A stretch of 64,000 nt of DNA from Lingula anatina (taxonomy: Eukaryota > Brachiopoda > Lingulata > Lingulida > Lingulidae): NCBI RefSeq assembly GCF_001039355.2, contig NW_019775247.1:219917-283916 (forward strand). Reading direction: 5' to 3'. Below the pieces are notes generated by a model. The model did not search any database. It was not told the origin of the DNA and saw nothing but the letters and a program-made list of their open reading frames with translations. Shown in pieces: positions 36,692-48,390 of this stretch. Position 1 is the first letter of the stretch; each line of letters opens with the position of its first letter. A program made the translations under genes and the position numbers.

Positions 36692-37617
36692 AAGACGTTA
36701 AAGAGCACAATGGGACGAATTTAGTTTTAGAAAGCCCCTATGAAATGGGAATCATCAAGAAACATTCAAATGTGTAAAATCTGATGCGCTTTTAGGCCCG
36801 TGACCGGGGGGGGGGTGGGGGGTGGTGGGGGGGGGGTTCGAAAGAACCACCCTTTTTGCTGGGAAAATGTCCACTCTGGGTAAAATTTGAACTATGTATT
36901 TTATGGTAAAATGTCCACTTTTTCAGAAAACGACCCTCCCCCCACCTCTGAAATTGCTAGCTACGGGCCTGGCTTTCCATTCAAGCAATTGTGACGAGGT
37001 GAGTTTTGAGGAAAAAAACATACTTGGCAAATAAATCCGCCGAGAATGTTCCTTTTTTTTTCGGCTGAACGCTGTTTACAGGCGGTATAACTTGGGCCTA
37101 TAGCTGGGAAGCTACGGAATCAACATCAAGATTGCTCGCTTTTATTGAGTACCCGGAACGATCCATTTTCAGATGATTTCAGATGTTTTTACTTTCATTT
37201 TGTTTTACAATGACACTACGTTGAGTTCACACTTCAATGGCGGTTTTTTTTAGTTTTGAGTATGACTTTGTTTTCAGCTGAGATTATCTTTGGCAACATC
37301 TAACATGACGTTAAAGAGCACAATGGCACTCATTTAGTTTTAGAAAGCCCTTAAGAAATGGGAATCATTAAGAAAAGTTCAAATGTGTTACAGCTGGTGC
37401 GCTTTCGAATCAAGCAATTTCGACGATGTGAATTTTGATAAAAAGCATATTTGGCAGATAATTAATCCGACAACATTTCTTTTTTTTTCCTGCTGAACAC
37501 GGTATACAGGCAGTATAACTTGGTCTTATAGCTGGAAGGCAATGATTCAATATCAAGTTTGCTCGCTTTTATTGATAGGAGTACCTGGAACCTTCCATTT
37601 TCAGATGATTTCGGATC
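36692..37617 (+). repeat. Tandem duplication, one copy interrupted
   Basis: Copy 1 (36692 to about 37212) and copy 2 (37305-37617) share gacgttaaagagcacaatgg, gaaatgggaatcat, cttttattga and attttcagatgattt in the same order. Copy 1 is split by about 180 bases that are absent from copy 2. Confidence 0.75.
36794..36973. mobile_element. Insertion inside tandem copy 1
   Basis: It is bounded by taggcccgtgacc and gctacgggcctgg and holds gaaccaccctttttgctggg, aaaatgtccact twice. The empty site is seen in copy 2. A related copy is at 27096-27263 (caggcctggggg, aaagaaccaccctttttt), with a partial one near 7090-7145. Confidence 0.7.
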
Positions 37618-38319
37618 TATAAGTATTTGACGGGCATTCTCGATTGTGTTTTGAACGTTTAGTTTTTTAAGTCGGATGATGATCCTTAAGGATAACAGCG
37701 TGTAGAGCAGGATGCTACCCTCTATCGGAAGGAGCAATGGCGCTCAAGAACTTCATGTACACGATGTTGAGGATTCTCCCTCACGGGGTTTTGTTTTACA
37801 TATAAACGTGACAAAAAATTAAGATTTACAGATTCTAACTAGTCTTTTGTATCCAAAGGCATTCAGACGGTTTTTTAGTCTTAAATCGCGGATATAGGCC
37901 TACTATCAAAAAGGACTATTTTTTTCAGTGGAGCAAAGTTTGTTAATAGCTTAATTTGTGCACATGTGCTTATTAATTAAAAAAAGGCAGATGTCGTTGA
38001 TCTTATGATAGTCTTCACCACAATACACAATGTAAAATTGAAAATAATGTACATGAAATGAGCACTTCATCCTGAATACCGCCTCTGAGTGCATATTATA
38101 AATATTACATGTGCGTTTGAGTGTAACGAATTAGAACATAATATTCATTCAACGGTAGTCATGACACGAATTAAAGAGCAGCTCCAAAATATGAAAAGTC
38201 AAAATATCTGAGATATCCTGCAGCTACATGTACATGAAGGACTGGCATTGGGCCACAGCTTGAGGACCCAAGACAACGGAACGGGTGCGATATTATGGGC
38301 GACAGTTGTCTCTAATAAG

Positions 38320-38487
38320 CAGGGGCGGATCCAGAGATATTTTCTGACAGTCTTCCAAATTATCTTTGTTAATTCGTCCTCAATTTTTGACCGTCTTCCG
38401 ACAGAAAATATTAGATACCCGTCAATGTAAACTTAAAAATTTGACCGTCTTCCGGAAGACCCAGAAGACGGCCTAAATCCGCCCCTG
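38320..38487. mobile_element. Small MITE (CAGGGGCGGATCC family), copy 2, 5' of copy A
   Basis: It is the same length as the 8346-8513 copy, with the same ends and few differences. It lies just 5' of the conserved upstream block of copy A. Confidence 0.78.
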
Positions 38488-38502
38488 TATAAGTGCCTTA
38501 AT

Positions 38503-38560
38503 TTAGAAATGATTTCACAACCGGCTTATACCTAAGTACAGGGTCGATTGCGTTCAATTT
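38503..38560 (+). promoter_or_regulatory. Conserved block 5' of copy A
   Basis: The block reads aaatga-tttcacaaccggct-tat...gggtcgattgcg. It recurs 5' of copies B and C. It lies about 330 bases before the ancestral start codon, the same distance as in copy C. It could be core promoter or a non-coding first exon. Confidence 0.5.
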
Positions 38561-38983
38561 TTTAAACCTGTCTCTCAATATAATATTACATAGTGATAAA
38601 TAGAAGATGTCATCATTATTAAATGAAATATAATCTGTATTTTTACATTAGCTTGTAGCTACTGCTCAATAAAAAAGCTTATTTAAAAAGCAGTATGAAT
38701 CATGCGACAAAGTATGGTGTGAGTGTAAACAAAAAAATCCCCTTCTCTATTTTTGCACTACTGACGTCACTGCTTTGTCAACATTAAAGACGCATAGCTC
38801 TAGCAAATCGAAAAAGAGCTTTTCGAAAATGGTGGGTATTCATCCCTAAAAATTCAATCTGACAAGAGTATTCCATGTGCATCCAAGCCCATAAGTGTGG
38901 CAGAGTTAAACATGTAAGGCAATCGTTCGGAAGGAACCAGCAATAACAGAAAGCGTCATATTAGAGAAATATGTGGAGTCGGG

Positions 38984-39616
38984 ATGGCAGGAGAACTACG
39001 CAGTGCAACACCATTTACAGAACCATCCTCTGCAGGTGCCAGGCGGGAGTACATGCACTATGCCGGTTTTGAAGAAGATGAACAGGACGCATTTCTTTTC
39101 CTGGCAGCACCACTCGACGGATATGACCTGGAAAGAAGGCTGAGCGAAATCCGAAATTTTCGTGAGTTGTATCCCGGGGCTTCCCAGTGCAGTGGAAACA
39201 TAGGCTATGAAGTAATGGTGTACAATAAAAACGAGCTTCTTGGTCAAGTCTCCTCATTCATTAAAGTACACCGTAAAAAGAGACGTATAGTCATCTTGTT
39301 TGTAGGCTCCGGGGGACCAGACGGGCAGGTCACACTGGCGGGAGAAAACTGTCCCCTGAAGGAGTACGTTGACAACGTGGACGATGTGGCTATCAACCTT
39401 CACCCAGCCGTGCCTATCGATCTGATCAACGCCTTGTGTTACGCCCATTTGGTGTCCACAGCTCGAGGCCCGTCTGTTAATATTATACATCTAAGTAACA
39501 GAGATCATCCCAACATTCATTCTTGCTCGTATTATGACGGAGATTTCAGGTCCCACATGCCAAAATGGTGCATACTAGAGCTACAAAGTTTTGCAAAGGC
39601 TGCTAAAGATAAACAA
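38984..39616 (+). pseudogene. Copy A, caspase-like exon (His replaced by Ser)
   Basis: There are 211 codons from an internal ATG to the donor CAA|gtaagt. The first seven codons (MAGELRS) are an out-of-frame reading of the ancestral GWREYCA region; the true frame begins at about SATPFTEP. It keeps AFLFLAAPLDGYD, EIRNFRELYPGASQC, VMVYNKNELL and RIVILFVG, then Ser109 in place of the catalytic His, and Cys152 in CYAHL. The 43-residue spacing is the same as in copies B and C. Confidence 0.85.
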
Positions 39617-39713
39617 GTAAGTTAGAGAATGATTAATGTAGTTCATTAGTATTTCAGTATTAAGATTTAAGATACCACGTATCGGTAAGTCATAATATAT
39701 TAGTGACCTCCAC

Positions 39714-39715
<2 letters not shown>

Positions 39716-39754
<39 letters not shown>
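39716..39754 (+). repeat. (CT)n microsatellite in intron 1 of copy A
   Basis: A pure CT run of about 39 bases. Confidence 0.9.
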
Positions 39755-39757
<3 letters not shown>

Positions 39758-40213
39758 GGATCTGAGGTACGACGCCATCGCTGTCAATACTAACAAAAAT
39801 TGAAAAAAAAAACCAGATATATTTTTGCCATTTTGAAATTAATTACTGAAGATAATATCTAACTTTCGATTGGAATGGATGTCCGCTATTAACCGTAATC
39901 TGAATCCCCATTAGGCCTACTTTGTTCATGAGACATTCATCCCATATACTAACCCCAATACTTGTACGTGTATGTAATAACCCAGACCTGTACTAATTAT
40001 AATATTGTGCGACCCTGGACTTTCATTCCTAGGAGTATCATTCCTGGCATAATGGGAACATTTAATTCCCATCTCTCTCTCTCTCTCTATTATATATGCA
40101 GTAAATTAGTATAAGTAGAAAGGCTTATCGACGTAAATAAAATAAGACCTCCGATGTATCAATTACCCTTTTACCTTATAATTCAGCGTTTATTATTATA
40201 TTTTATTTTACAG

Positions 40214-40401
40214 TATATATATGTGCCGCTGTCGATCGAGGAGACGTCACAGCCCACGGAAAGAGGATTTGCGCTTGCACTGTTTCCAGATACTATTGAC
40301 GAACGTTTCAAGTGTGAAACCTGCAAATTGGTGATGAGAGATGCGGTGCAAGCCCCATGTGGACACAGACACTGTGAGACGTGTCTAGATGACTTCATCA
40401 G
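40214..40401 (+). pseudogene. Copy A, RING finger exon
   Basis: The acceptor is attttacag and the donor ATCAG|gtaaca. With the next exon (40676-40736) it gives an intact C-x2-C-x11-C-x-H-x2-C-x2-C-x12-C-x2-C RING: CETC, APCGHRHCETC and RCSACP. Size and phase equal those of the copy B exon except at the 5' end, which is six codons shorter. Confidence 0.85.
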
Positions 40402-41387
40402 GTAACAGGAAGTATTTATATACCTGTCTGTCTGTCAGTCACTGTGTCTGCATACAAGTACTTGGCTTATGTTTATTTATTCATATTAGTCTTTGCATTT
40501 ATGCATGTCGACCTTTTTGTCACTGCGCCTGTCTATCGGTCTTTGTTACACTGTTTCAGTCAGTTTACCTGTCTGTCGTGTGTATAGGTGGTCTTTGTGA
40601 GTAAGTATATCAAACATACTCCTCACTCCTACTGTCTGCCACTCTGCCTGGTAATTTGTCCATTAACTGTTTCAGATCCAGCGATGGTCGGCGCTGTTCG
40701 GCCTGTCCAGAAGGCGCAGAAGGCGGTGAAATTCAGGTATTGAACGCTTCTATTATTGCAAATATACATTTTGTGCCCAGGAGCGGGTGATAATCGTTAT
40801 TGTATTTTTGTAATAGAAGCATGGAAATTGCACACGTAATTACTAGCATTTTTAATTGGAAAGAGCTCGTGGTGACCACCGGTGACGTTTTTTTTTTTTG
40901 TTTGTTTGTTTTTTTTTGTTTTTTTTTTCAAGTCGGCCGCTGAAAGCATAACTTGCCACATAAAATGGTCAACAAATTATTTCAATATGCATGCTTTGAC
41001 CATAGGTGACTTATTTCCCAAAATGACCCACAAATGCACAGTTGCCCAATTAATGTGGTTACTGAAGTTTTCTTTATGAAAGCATGAAATGAAAAATGTC
41101 CATCACAGATGCGACAATAAAACAACTCAAAATAAAGATTTTAAAAGTTTTAGTTTGATGCCTGCACAAGACGAAACCACTCGGATAAGACGTTTTGAAT
41201 CACTGAATATAAAAAGTATTATGTTTGCTTATGTAATAGAATTTATTGCGGCATTTACCGAGTCACACCCGTATTACGGAAATGCAAACGTGAGGCAACT
41301 TTAAGTAGTGTGCATTCACGGCATTGAAATCCTGGTGCAGTGTGTATGCATGGCATTTCTTTTTAAAAAAAATAATAACTGTTTCAG

Positions 41388-41489
41388 ATATTTCCGGATG
41401 ATGGAGTGAGATATGACATTTATACATTGAGGGTAGTTTGTGACCAAGGTGGCTGTGTATGGACGGGGTGCTTGCGTGACTACCAGGAG
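41388..41489 (+). pseudogene. Copy A, TRAF zinc-finger exon
   Basis: It is 102 bases, like copy B. It encodes IFPDDGVRYD, then VVCDQGGCVWTG and DYQE before gttggt. This is the first half (C-x4-C) of a TRAF zinc finger; the rest (NHERSC) opens the next exon and is followed by CCT TAA. Confidence 0.8.
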
Positions 41490-42216
41490 GTTGGTGCCTT
41501 TTTATTATATAAAGATTTTTTTTTTATTTTAACGTATTATAAAGCGCTACTACATTGTGCTTCTAAACATTTCAACTCCTCTCCAATAATAATACTAATA
41601 AAATAATATAAAAAAAAACTGGTTCCATTTATAGCGCTCTTCGTGATCTGTTATCCACTTTGCCTCGGTCGTGGATTCTTTATTCGTCTTGCTCTAATCA
41701 TTTTCAACAGTCTACGTCGCAAGCAAGTGGAGAGACTTTCAAATTAACTATCGGGTTTATAGTTTTGTAACTATGGATATAGCGGATTTGGCCAGTTCTC
41801 CTCTGGATATGTTAAGCAAAATACGTTCCGTTATAGCACACGTTCGCCGTGATCAACCCGTTGATTCACCAAGATTGGCTATAACACGAACAACTCTTCT
41901 CTAAAAATCTCTGTCGATTGTACATGTATTTACTGTTTATTATTTTTCAGAATCATGAGAGGTCATGTCCTTAAAGACAATCCGCCATTCCTGATGCCAA
42001 GACCAGAGCGTGGTCGGACAGAGGCGCAGCAAGGATGGAACGATTCATCGTCAGGTCTAATATACAGACTACTTCCGACATGTCTGGATACTTGACGGCA
42101 AAATCACAGACTAAATTTTATAACTTCCCAGAAAGCAAGGATTCTCTGGGCCGATGTTGCTCTTCAGCAACGACGTTAAGACGCCATGTCGCTGGTGAGC
42201 AAACGCCAGGCAGATT

Positions 42217-42326
42217 ACTACCCTCTACCAGGGACGCAAATTAATTATGTGCATTTTTCTTCAGTAAAAAATGCTGTTGTGAATTAGCTAGGCATGTGAG
42301 ACGCCAATCTGTGACTCTGGCAGATA
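42217..42326. mobile_element. Third copy of the cctctaccaggg element at the 3' break of copy A
   Basis: It begins ctaccctctaccaggg and ends caatctgtgactctggcaga. It begins just past the point (about 42190) where homology to the MATH exon of copy B fades, so it may mark the truncation. Confidence 0.5.
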
Positions 42327-42799
42327 ACAGCACCGCTTGAGTTTAATATAATCTTTAAAGAGAATGATTAAAAGTGTAGTAAATAATAATTAAATGGAAT
42401 TTTCATTTCATTCTGTTAAACGGTAGTAATCGTATCTTTTGTTATGCTATTGTTTTACGTATTATCGGTGTGGCTTGCTTATTATTTGTTTCATTGGCCC
42501 CTTCTGTAGATAAGTTATTCAGCCTGTAAATCTGTTATGATTACACAAGAGATTTTAAAGCATCATTCAGAATTTTCATTATTTATCATTAGCTTTTATT
42601 TGTTGACTCGGATATCGTTATCTTATTTGAACTAATGCATTATTTGAATTACCAAAGATCTAAGCTAAAAGATAATCATGTGTTAGATTTCTTTTCTTTT
42701 TGCGAAGGGTCAGGCCTGTTATTGACATGTTTTAGGGTTTTTCTTTGACAAAGAAATGTTAACAGCTTTCAGCAGTATGTGAAAGGTATTATTGCCTGG

Positions 42800-44090
42800 A
42801 ATATAAATTTTTTTGTCTTTAGAAATCCATTAAATACGAATTAACCTATGATATCTTCAAGCAAAGATTTTTTTCTAATTATGATTGGTAGAATGTCCCA
42901 ACTAGAAATAATTTTCCCCATGACGGAAGAGGCTGACCTGTCTGTGAATGGTCCTCTATAGCGAATCATAAATAAACTAGGATAAAGGGCCCGTTCTTGA
43001 TTCAAATAAATTAGCCCTGAGATTAATAGCCTTTAAGCTAGCTTCCTGGACAATAAAACACCTTATATCTATATACTGCATATATCTCAATTATTGGTTA
43101 ACTGTAATTGAGGTCAGCTCTACAATCGATCTCTACAATCGATCTCTACAAATATATTCATTGTGCGGTATATGTGAAGATCAAGTTGTCGACCATACAA
43201 AGATTTTGTTGCCATACTAAGATTTATTTCATTTAATAATTAATTCAAGAATACAGAAATCACAGGTAGTTCAAAGTGCGTCGAACCTGCCCCTTCCAAG
43301 GAAGAAGGAATTGCCCCCCCCCCCACCCCCCACCACCACCACCACCAAACGGAGAGAAAAAAAAACACTTTCTGCTCACATCATGACGCATATACTACTG
43401 TAAACACCTTAATCAATGTTCATTTGATATCTCTCACCCCGGGTTAAAACTGGGTTAACTCCGGGTGAAAAAAGGGAAACATCGACACTCCTGATCCCGC
43501 CTTTGATATTATTATTCAATTGATTATTACTTTGTGCAACCCGCATATTTGAAGCGGTGATTGTAGTGTTTTGTCTCCAGCGCTGTTCCGTGTTTTTTTT
43601 TCTTTCACTAGTAGCCTGTTACATAAATGTCGAAACTGTGATTTTGTATAGTATTTTAGTGGGGTCCTGGTGTCAGGGAGTAGGTTGTTTCCATGATGGT
43701 TAGTTTGAGAATGTTTAGTGAATTTCTTCAACATAGAATCTATTTTTGCCGTGCTCAATGACATGAGATAAATAATTGTCACTATGTTCATATAATCCAT
43801 TGGGTGTGAACAATAGAAATGTTTGAACAATCATTTTTTTAACTTGTTTTAACTTATTAAAATATGTTTTCGTTTGGAGAAAAAAAAGCGTTATTTGGAA
43901 CTTAAGAGTCGATGTGTGTCATTCCATTTATCCACTTTAAGCTTAATTTACAAGGTATTTGCCGCACATGTGATTTTAGACCCTTGGATTTGGCGACGGT
44001 CCCATTTTACTTTTCAATATCCAACCCGGAAGAAAATACGAGATGTTAACCTCAGCTGTTGCTACTTTATACAAATTTCTGATGACAGAA
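42800..44090 (+). repeat. 3' flank of copy A, duplicated at 56035-56545
   Basis: Shared stretches in the same order include tttgtctttagaaat, ttgatattattat, tttgtgcaac, atagaatctatttttg, atgagataaataa, tatccactttaagcttaatt and ttggcgacggtcccatttt. The longer copy here holds extra sequence. It has no coding content. Confidence 0.65.
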
Positions 44091-44898
44091 AGCGATAAAT
44101 CTGTCTTTTTTAATTGAAAATGTCAAAATGTATGCGTTACTAGTGCGGGGCAAAGTAATGAAGGTTAAGATTATTTTTAATTGGTAACGAAATATTAAAA
44201 TTTACCATTTTGGATACTATTCGTACTTTATTCAAACTAACAAATAATTAGACTGCACTAAAGGGATATTACTGGATGTATGTTTATTTTACTGACACAA
44301 TTTTCCTCAACCTCGAGTGTATTTTTCACAATGCCTGGTAACGAAGGATTTGCAAATTACTCGCTATGAATATCAAGTTTTGCCGCGCTTCGTTCAGAAC
44401 ATTTGACTGTGTCCATATTTTCATGCTAATAAAGGATTAAATTTAATTGACGATTTTATCAATGATTAAAATATTACAAAAAAACATCAAATGCAGAAAC
44501 TTTTTATAATATGAAAAATCAGGCGACACTCTTATATAAAAGTAGGCACAAGCTATTTATTACGTTATTTGAGGTAAACATTTAACATATTTTCTGAGAC
44601 TGAAAACATCATACCCGGTTCCTGACAAGCTGCAGATCTTCTACTTTAATAAAAATGAACTAGATCGATTGGAGAATGTGAGATAGAGCTGCGAGCGACA
44701 GTAATACATTTTTAAAATTGATGTTTTTTTGTGTAAGGACAGATAAATTTAATAATTATTAATTCTATTTTTTTTTTTTTTTTTTTTTGAATTACTAGAA
44801 TGATGGTCGTTTAGTTCCACTTGGACAAAAATTCTTACGCTCGTTTCTTTTAAATGAAATAAAAAAAATTAAATGCACCAACATATTGAGAATGAGCA

Positions 44899-45510
44899 CT
44901 GGTAAAAATCTCATTCTGATTTGATAAATATTCGTTTTAGTGCCAGGATCCAGTGATCAAATACATGTACATTTTTCTTAAACGGGCATACAAAGTACTT
45001 GTGTTTTAGACGGAAATTATGCGCAAGAACAGCACTTTCACAGCATCAAACACTACAAATAAACAATCTAATTCAAATTTAACGTGTAACATGCGCCCAG
45101 ACGCAGAAAATTCAAATAAAGAACTAAAAAAATCGCATTCACATCCTGCGTGCCACGTGATTCAGATACTAGCATGTGAGTGAACGGGCGGGAAAAAGTG
45201 TGGGAAAACTGTTCAACCTACTTTCCATCGGTGAAGGCCGAGTAGACAGGCATACCACGTGCCCCAATTAAACAAGTCAATGCAGCGGAAGATGCGAAGA
45301 AAAAACTTTTTAACGCATAAGAGGGACAAATAGAAGAAGGAAGAACGACACGGGACCTTCCACTGAGACAAGGCGCCACACTGGTTATAGGAAGCCCTGA
45401 TAGTATTTGTAGTAAAGGTGCGCGCGCAGTGAATGAATTGCGCGAACCGTTTTCACTGGATCCTGGCACTAAAACTAATATTTATCAAATCAGAATCAGA
45501 TTTTTAGCAG
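44899..45510. mobile_element. Element with 70-base terminal inverted repeats
   Basis: Left ctgatttgataaatattcgt, tttagtgccaggatccagtg; right cactggatcctggcactaaa, then actaatatttatcaaatcag. These are complementary except for single changes. The inside carries no recognisable gene; an 83-codon minus frame within it looks accidental. Confidence 0.65.
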
Positions 45511-45514
45511 TAAA

Positions 45515-47700
45515 ACTGAACGAGAAGAACTTCTTGGACTTATTATGTCCAAGGAAGAACGGACAAAAAACGAAGTTGAAAGCACGTTTTGAGGAATAAT
45601 ATACGCATAAAATGGTGCTGATTATTTAAAATAATTTTAGACGCCAATGTCATCTCAATAACCATGATAGCACCCTCTCTCGGTTTTTATGCCGCTTTAA
45701 AAGAAACGATTATTGCGAACTGTAAGCGTAATATAAATGATATTATGGCATTTGTATAAACTTCATTTAATACGAAGGTTAATAATTATAGGTTTCTAAT
45801 TCGTTGCTTTGCACTGGCGTGTTTTTTATGATATTGGTTTCTTGCCTTTGTTATTGTTTTTTATGATATTGGTTTCTTGCCTTTGTTATTTTTTTAAATA
45901 CACTCTACCTCTCTGGCCTTGCTTCTTTAAAAGGCTATTTATATGGCCTTACAGTGCCTGGGGCAATTCCACAGTGGACATTAGAAATGGAAAAATTACT
46001 CAACATTAAAACCGCCAAAGTGTGAACCGCTTTAGCTCTCGTCGTGCACCATACGGCATTTCTTGGCTTTCTTCGTCCCAAATGTGCCCATGGTGCTGGG
46101 CTAACTTATTCCCAGATTTGACCCATGTTAGTGTGCATCGAAAAGCCCAGACAACCAAATAATTATTTTTTAGGGTTTAGGTTATTTATTTTTAAGGTAA
46201 TGCCATAATTCAAAAAGAAACAAGTTTTAGGGGCATTTTGTTAACATTGTGCTGTAGGCTTCACTAAGCGCCCCCCATCAAGAAGTTTTATAAACGTCAT
46301 AATGTCAGTTGAATTAGGCCTAGAAATTTCACAATAATCTTTTCCTAACAAGGGATTATTATAGGTCCTAATCATAGCCTAATATTTATTAAATCAGACA
46401 TACTTTTTAACAGTTGAATGACCTGTAAAATTTCATGGTCTGTACAGTAATTTTGATTAAATTAACAGGCCTAAGACGGGGGCATGTCGGTAGGTACTGG
46501 GAACAGGAAAACGAATTGCTATTGTCCTTTGACTTTTTTATTCCTGCTATGTCCAACGTCAACTACATAAAATTCCTTTTTTATTACTCGCTTTTGCATG
46601 CTGTATCGCTACTAGTACTCTTTGTGATACCAATAAGTATAGAAAAAATTACACGAACATATGCTGTATATCGACTTTTATTGATATGTAAATGCAGTCT
46701 TTTTCTTATCAAAAGTAAGTTAGTTACAATAACAGGTTAAGTAATTCAAAGCAAATTACAATGTACAACTATCCATAAAAACTGTCATTACCCCTGAATG
46801 ACATGCGAGCTCAAAAAAAAAAATTGACATCAAAGTGAAGGCAAAACAATTCCTTGGTTAATTAAAAAAAATTATAAACTAATTAGGCATTACAAATCTA
46901 GTAAATATCTCTATACAGATTTTGATAAGTTTTTTTACATATGTACAGTTATACATAAAATATGCTATTATCCCCGAATTGCATTCCAGCAAAGTAAAGA
47001 ATGTACACATAACAGTAAGGGCAAAACAATTCATTATTTGTATACAACTTTAAAAATAACATGGAAGTATTGTTTTACAAATTTTGATACACAGACCGTT
47101 ACAGTATGCAGAGGGGTGATTTAGGGGGGTGGCATTTAGGGGGTTGGGGCCCGTCTTTCGATTTCTGAAAAAAATCATACCAATGGTCCCCTCTTTAACT
47201 TCATAGCAGAATCTCCCATAGCTCAACATCGGCCCAGCGAAGCCATGCAATCCGGGCACCTCTAATGCATACCGTTAACCTGTAATGTTTCCGTTTAGTA
47301 TTCAGATATGTCCAATGAAGTCTTCTTTAAGGACCCGACTATGGTTTCATCTTTTTTATATCAGAGCTGGGCCTAATACTACACTGTAGTATATACAGTA
47401 TGTAAGCTCAAAACTTGCATAATTAATCCTGTCTTCCGTAGATTTGGCAATTCAGAAAGGGGTACCTGCGGAGAGCAGCTACACTGTAAATGTACACTAC
47501 ACTACAGCTACGCTGAAAATGTACACTACACTACACTACCCTTTTCCAAGACTTTGGGTGATACAATAAGGGTTAAGTTAAAGCTTAAGTATTCGGCCAT
47601 AACAGATTATTTCATATAGGAATGTCTCATAGGAATGTCTAAAACTGATGTGAACAAAATGTAGGGCAGTTACCATGAGATCAGCTTTAACCTATAGGGA
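45515..47700. other. Intergenic stretch between the 3' ends of copies A and B
   Basis: It holds the dispersed repeat at 45950, a diverged tandem pair near 46760-47050 (shared aaggcaaaacaattc) and a GGGG-rich repeat at 47100. The MATH domain missing from copy A is not here in either orientation. Confidence 0.5.
45950..46060 (+). repeat. Dispersed repeat shared with 11342-11450
   Basis: It reads gcaattccacagtggacatt, then ccgccaaagtgtgaaccgct and ttagc. It is the reverse complement of the 11342 copy with scattered differences. Confidence 0.5.
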
Positions 47701-47703
47701 GCT

Positions 47704-48390
47704 TCAATCTACAGTTGCCCGTATAACCATCACGTCATCCTTGACGTAGGTAGTTTTTGTGTGGCCATATAACTCGCGGAGTGACACGAATTTTGGATCT
47801 CCTGCAACGACTTGCATGTCTGACATTGGCCGCTTGGAAATTGATGGGTCGGGTATGAACTTGTTAGTGATATCTGCCGGATCTGTGTCCTTCTGGTCAA
47901 CTAACGAAATGGACATGCTTTGACCGAATGGCCAATCGAGCTGATCATCAAACTGGCCGGGCATTAGTACGAAATAAATGCTAACATGAGTTCCCTTTCC
48001 AGTTTCGGAACCATTCAAGAAGATACGACAGCACATTTTGTACCCGCGGGGACTGGTGTAGAACGAGGGCGAGTCAAGACTGGTGAGACGACCACTAATG
48101 GAATCCTGACGTTTGCGAAAAAAGTCTGTAATCTTCCAATCCAAAAGACCGAACTTGTTGTCAAGTTCTTCCGATGCTGAGACTGTCATTCGTTTAAAAG
48201 TCGTCAATAGCTTTTCCTCTTCTTTCCTAAAACATTCAGGTACATGGATTTGCTTCTTTAGATCCGGCGGTCTTAAACCATCTTTCATGAAAATTGTTTG
48301 TTCGTGCCTCTCTGCGCCTCTGTCCGACCCCTCTCTGAGCTCGGCATCGGGGATGGTGGATTGTCTTGTCCGACAAGACTTTTCATGAAT
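47704..48390 (-). CDS. Copy B exon 5: linker and TRAF-C/MATH domain
   Basis: There are 228 codons and TAA after the acceptor tttctgtag. A possible short TRAF-N helix (RKEEEKLLTTFKRM) precedes LLDWKITDFFRKRQDSISGR, SPSFYTSPRGYKMCCRIFL, GKGTHVSIYFVLMPGQFDD, LDWPFGQSMSISLVDQ, FIPDPSISKRPMSDM and YVKDDVMVIRATVD. This series matches the TRAF2/3/5-type MATH fold along its whole length and ends at the usual TRAF C-terminus, so the gene is complete here. Confidence 0.93.
   Translation of the reverse strand: MHEKSCRTRQSTIPDAELREGSDRGAERHEQTIFMKDGLRPPDLKKQIHVPECFRKEEEKLLTTFKRMTVSASEELDNKFGLLDWKITDFFRKRQDSISGRLTSLDSPSFYTSPRGYKMCCRIFLNGSETGKGTHVSIYFVLMPGQFDDQLDWPFGQSMSISLVDQKDTDPADITNKFIPDPSISKRPMSDMQVVAGDPKFVSLRELYGHTKTTYVKDDVMVIRATVD

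Larger units (their letters stand above)
34350..38300. other. Intergenic stretch between CCDC60 and copy A
   Basis: Apart from the tandem duplication at 36692, the MITE remnant at 35349 and a GT/GC run at 36595-36645, no gene is recognised. Open frames near 35469-35866 lack splice support. Confidence 0.5.
38829..42190 (+). pseudogene. Copy A of the caspase-like/TRAF gene, decayed
   Basis: The exons match copy B in size and phase: caspase-like to 39616, RING 40214-40401, 40676-40736 (61 bases), zinc finger 41388-41489 (102 bases) and last exon from 41951. Lesions: the ATG at 38829 hits TAA after six codons, and about 90 bases found in copy C are missing near 38998. The catalytic histidine is Ser (VGSGGPDG) while the cysteine remains (INALCYAHL). 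The last exon has TAA at 41972 where copy B has CGG. Homology to the MATH exon fades at about 42190, next to a repeat at 42217. An ATG at 38984 could still give a 335-aa caspase-like/RING product without MATH. It is probably a pseudogene, though an expressed truncated decoy is possible. Confidence 0.82.

Noticed and set aside
46435-46740. 101-codon plus-strand frame with hydrophobic stretches
   Set aside because: The hydrophobicity follows from AT-rich DNA, and there are no supporting signals.
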